A program made the position numbers and the translations under genes. From Polaribacter sp. Hel_I_88 (GTDB lineage Bacteria > Bacteroidota > Bacteroidia > Flavobacteriales > Flavobacteriaceae), in assembly GCF_000687935.1 (NCBI RefSeq), contig NZ_JHZZ01000001.1:2254001-2318000 (forward strand): a stretch of 64,000 nucleotides of DNA, read 5' to 3'. How positions within the stretch are numbered: the first letter of the stretch is position 1; every line of letters begins with the position of its first letter. The notes beneath the pieces are model-generated. The model was given only the letters and a program-made list of their open reading frames with translations, ran no database searches and was not told where the DNA came from. Positions 61,180 to 64,000 of this stretch are shown here, piece by piece.

Positions 61180-61635
61180 ATGAAAAAAGCAATTTTCCCA
61201 GGATCTTTTGATCCGATAACTTCAGGACATTATGATGTTATAAAAAGAGGTGCCAAACTTTTTGATGAACTTATTATTGCTATCGGAATTAATGCCGATA
61301 AAAAATACATGTTTTCTCTGGAAGAACGCAAAAAGTTTATCGAAGACTGTTTTAAAGACGAACCCAATATAAAAGTTGTTACGTATAAAGGTTTAACTGT
61401 CGATTTTTGCCAAAAAAACGATGTTGATTTTATTTTAAGAGGTTTACGTAATCCAGCAGATTTTGAGTTTGAAAAAGCAATTGCGCACACCAACAGAGAT
61501 TTAGCACCTATAGAAACTGTGTTTTTATTAACGGCTGCAAAAACGTCTTACATTTCATCATCAATAGTAAGAGATGTAATCAGAAATAATGGCGATTACA
61601 CCAAATTAGTTCCTAAAAGTGTTCGTGTAAAATAA
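61180..61635 (+). CDS. coaD: Phosphopantetheine adenylyltransferase
   Basis: 151 residues. PGSFDPITSGHYDVIKRG (nucleotidyltransferase GH motif at G16-H17), then FILRGLRNPADFEFE and YISSSIVRDVI. It catalyses the fourth step of CoA synthesis. Downstream of ddl in the same direction. After it, a degenerate GTCATTTCGACC...GGAGAAATC repeat (61668-61695) fills the gap. Confidence 0.97.
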   Translation: MKKAIFPGSFDPITSGHYDVIKRGAKLFDELIIAIGINADKKYMFSLEERKKFIEDCFKDEPNIKVVTYKGLTVDFCQKNDVDFILRGLRNPADFEFEKAIAHTNRDLAPIETVFLLTAAKTSYISSSIVRDVIRNNGDYTKLVPKSVRVK

Positions 61636-61756
61636 TTTATTTGTAACCTTTTTTTGCACAGTTTTGTCATTTCGACCTTTTTGGAGAAATCACACAATAC
61701 TGAAGATTTTATTTTAGCATAAACATAAAAAATTAGAACCACCAACCAACATTCAA

Positions 61757-63502
61757 ATGAAAAAAATACTTTTATTATTTACTTTTTTACTCATCATTTC
61801 TTGCAACAAATCATCTAAAGAAAAAACAGATTTTACCACACTTTTTGAAACTTCAAACGGAACTGAAACTCCAGAATACGAAGCTGTAATTGACTATTAT
61901 AAAAAACTAAGTGAAGAATATTCGCAAATTTCTTTATTTTCTTTCGGACAAACCGATTCAGGAGAACCTTTGCATTTGGTGGTGTATAACAGAGAAGGAA
62001 TTTACAATGTTGATGAGATTAAAAAATCGCCAAAAAACAGAATTCTAATTAATAACGGAATTCATCCAGGAGAATCTGATGGAATTGATGCTTCTATGAT
62101 GCTTTTACGCGATATAGTTCAAAATGATTCTTTAAAATCAAAATACGAAAACTCAATCATTTGTGTAATTCCTGTGTACAATATTGGTGGTTCTTTAAAT
62201 AGAAATTCGCACTCAAGAGCCAATCAAAATGGTCCTTTGGAATACGGTTTTAGAGGAAATGCCAGGAATTACGATTTAAATAGAGATTTTATAAAACAAG
62301 ACACCAAAAATGCAGCTGCTTTTGCAGAAATATTTCATACTGTAAATCCGGATGTTTTTGTGGATAATCATGTGAGTAATGGCGCAGATTATCAATATGC
62401 ACTAACACATTTGTTTACGCAACATAATAAATTGGGTGGTAATTTAGGTTCTTTTTTACAAAACGAAATGCGTCCTCAAATTGAAAAATCTTTGCAGGAA
62501 AAAGGCATCATCATAACTCCTTATGTAAATGTTTGGGGAAATACACCAGAAGCAGGTTTTTCTCAGTTTTTCGATTCGCCAAGATATTCTACAGGCTACA
62601 CAACTCTGTTTAACACTTTAGGGTTAATGGTAGAAACACACATGTTAAAACCGTATAAAATTAGAGTGGAACAAACCTATGAATTGTTGTTTTCTACGTT
62701 TGATTTTGCTGAAAAAAACTCCAAAAAAATCAAAGATTTACGAGCAAAAGCAGTCGATAAAATTTTAGCAAAGAAAAAGTATCCAATTCAGTTTTTGGTG
62801 GATAAAGAAAATTACAGAACCTTAAACTTTAAAGGGTATGAAGGTGAAATGATTGATAGCAAAGTAACCAATGGAAAACGTTTGTTTTATGATAAAAATA
62901 AGCCGTTTGAAAAAGAGGTAAATTATTATGATGAGTTTACAGCAACCAAAGAAATTACCATTCCAAATGCATATATTTTACCAAAAGGTTGGCATGATAT
63001 TGTGGAGCGATTAAACAACAATAACATAGAATATACCAAATTTGAAAAGGATACTATAATTTTAGTTACAGTAAATCATATCAAAGATTTTGAGACAAGA
63101 AATTCGGCTTATGAAGGGCATTATTTGCATTATAACACGTCTATTGTAGCATCTATTGAAAACATCAACTTTAAAAAAGGCGATTTGTACATTCCTACCA
63201 ATCAAAATGGTGTTCGTTATTTGTTAGAAACGTTGGAAGCAGAAGCCACAGATTCGTTTTTTAATTGGAATTTTTTCGATACTATTTTACAGCAAAAAGA
63301 AGGTTATTCTGCCTATGTTTTTGAAGATGTTGCAGCACAATTATTAGCTGAAAACGGAGCGCTTAAAAAAGAATTTGAAGAAAAATTAACGACAGATGAA
63401 GGTTTTGCGAAAAATCCAAGAGCGCAATTAGATTTTATTTATAAAAATTCGCCAAATTATGAACAAGCACATTTACGTTTGCCTGTTTTTAAAATTTATT
63501 AA
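61757..63502 (+). CDS. M14-family carboxypeptidase-like lipoprotein
   Basis: 581 residues. Lipobox LIISC gives the lipidated C16. The zinc motif HxxE is at H103/E106 (INNGIHPGESDG) in a peptidase M14 domain (about 40-320) with NARNYDLNRDF and DNHVSNGADYQYALT. The C-terminal 250 residues are a domain of unknown type. It probably trims peptides or cell-wall stems in the periplasm. It is followed after 2 bp by a second lipoprotein gene. Confidence 0.86.
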   Translation: MKKILLLFTFLLIISCNKSSKEKTDFTTLFETSNGTETPEYEAVIDYYKKLSEEYSQISLFSFGQTDSGEPLHLVVYNREGIYNVDEIKKSPKNRILINNGIHPGESDGIDASMMLLRDIVQNDSLKSKYENSIICVIPVYNIGGSLNRNSHSRANQNGPLEYGFRGNARNYDLNRDFIKQDTKNAAAFAEIFHTVNPDVFVDNHVSNGADYQYALTHLFTQHNKLGGNLGSFLQNEMRPQIEKSLQEKGIIITPYVNVWGNTPEAGFSQFFDSPRYSTGYTTLFNTLGLMVETHMLKPYKIRVEQTYELLFSTFDFAEKNSKKIKDLRAKAVDKILAKKKYPIQFLVDKENYRTLNFKGYEGEMIDSKVTNGKRLFYDKNKPFEKEVNYYDEFTATKEITIPNAYILPKGWHDIVERLNNNNIEYTKFEKDTIILVTVNHIKDFETRNSAYEGHYLHYNTSIVASIENINFKKGDLYIPTNQNGVRYLLETLEAEATDSFFNWNFFDTILQQKEGYSAYVFEDVAAQLLAENGALKKEFEEKLTTDEGFAKNPRAQLDFIYKNSPNYEQAHLRLPVFKIY

Positions 63503-63504
63503 GG

Positions 63505-64000
63505 ATGAAAAAAATATCAATGCTAATTGTAATTTCACTGTTTTTTAGTTGTTCTATGTCAAAAATAAAAGAGGAAAAAGCATCCAATTTCTATGTTGGC
63601 ACCTATACAGATGGAGAAAGTGAAGGGATTTACAAATATCAAATCAATGCTGATGGAAAATTGAAACAAATTGGGTTGGTTGCAAAAACGAACAATCCTT
63701 CTTATTTGGCGAAAACAAAAGACAACAAAACCTTATTGGCAGTAGATGAAACCAATGAAAATGGAACAGGTTTTGTAAATTCTTTTAGAATTGAAAAAGA
63801 CAGTTTGGTTTTTGTGAGCAAATCTCAATCTGGAGGCACACATCCTTGTTTTGTTTCTATAAATGATGATAATCAAGTGTTGGTTGCCAATTATTCAGGT
63901 GGAAATGTTGGTATATTAGAAATTGATAATCAAAGTGGATTGACGAATTTATTGGCTGTTCAACAACATGTAGGAAATACTATACATCCAAAACAGCAAA
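63505..64000 (+). CDS. Lactonase-like (beta-propeller) lipoprotein, cut by window end
   Basis: 165 residues are visible and the frame is open at the edge. Start ATG two bases after the M14 stop; lipobox LFFSCS near residue 16. FYVGTYTDGESEGIYKYQINADGKL and GGTHPCFVSINDDNQVLVANYSGGNVGI are hallmarks of the YbhE/6-phosphogluconolactonase 7-bladed propeller (Lactonase family). It is exported here, so the sugar-phosphate role of cytosolic Pgl is doubtful; a lactonase of unknown substrate is safer. Confidence 0.85.
   Translation, partial: MKKISMLIVISLFFSCSMSKIKEEKASNFYVGTYTDGESEGIYKYQINADGKLKQIGLVAKTNNPSYLAKTKDNKTLLAVDETNENGTGFVNSFRIEKDSLVFVSKSQSGGTHPCFVSINDDNQVLVANYSGGNVGILEIDNQSGLTNLLAVQQHVGNTIHPKQQ

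Overview
The window is AT-rich, gene-dense chromosomal DNA from a member of the Bacteroidetes. It most resembles a marine flavobacterium of the Polaribacter/Tenacibaculum type. Reasons: type IX secretion genes (end of porU, then porV), TAnnTTTG promoter boxes instead of sigma70 boxes, no clear Shine-Dalgarno sequences, a SusC/FecA-style TonB receptor, a green-type proteorhodopsin with a divergent blh gene, and many flavobacterial intergenic hairpin repeats. The genus is an inference; no rRNA or tRNA gene was found.

Layout. 0-2.9 kb: porU end, porV, cytidine deaminase. 3.2-3.8 kb: a toxin-antitoxin pair inside repeat-rich DNA. 4.2-13.5 kb: a secreted tricorn-type protease, a group III truncated globin, a KAS III enzyme, a GltB-like FMN protein overlapping a YpdA-like reductase, a methyltransferase and a DUF421 protein. 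13.8-20.3 kb is the accessory block: a tightly overlapping four-gene SMC-like ATPase / Toprim / kleisin-like / MksE-like operon (Wadjet/MksBEFG-like defence, in an unusual C-D-A-B order), a UPF0158 gene and a YafQ-type toxin-antitoxin pair with a visible operator. 20.6-28 kb: gcvP, a UbiA-like membrane protein, a fused HAD-phosphatase/phosphoglycerate dehydrogenase, and an NlpC/P60 lipoprotein.

28-40.3 kb: an acyltransferase-like gene and a fatty-acid-hydroxylase-like gene, then a long co-directional kynurenine catabolism cluster: kynureninase, kynurenine monooxygenase, RidA-type 2-aminomuconate deaminase, a PhyH-type dioxygenase, an M20 peptidase, 2-aminomuconate-semialdehyde dehydrogenase, an SDR, 3-hydroxyanthranilate dioxygenase, a hotdog thioesterase and ACMS decarboxylase. 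Together these take kynurenine to anthranilate or 3-hydroxyanthranilate and on to oxalocrotonate-level products. Tryptophan dioxygenase and formamidase are not in the window. Three gaps of this cluster hold copies of a 120-190 bp MITE-like element, and a half copy forms part of the kmo N-terminus.

40.3-50.5 kb (mostly minus strand): small secreted proteins, a TonB receptor, NDH-2, a metallophosphoesterase, and dnaK followed by an unusual series of three near-identical terminator hairpins. 50.7-64 kb: DUF2853, L-serine dehydratase, proteorhodopsin and blh back to back, yaaA, a DUF2914 membrane protein, an LRR protein, rluD, a PASTA protein, ddl, coaD, an M14 peptidase, and the start of a lactonase-fold lipoprotein cut by the window edge.

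The two observations most worth following are the compact, reordered Wadjet-like operon and the mobile hairpin families. Several repeat copies show compensatory stem changes or an empty-site comparison.
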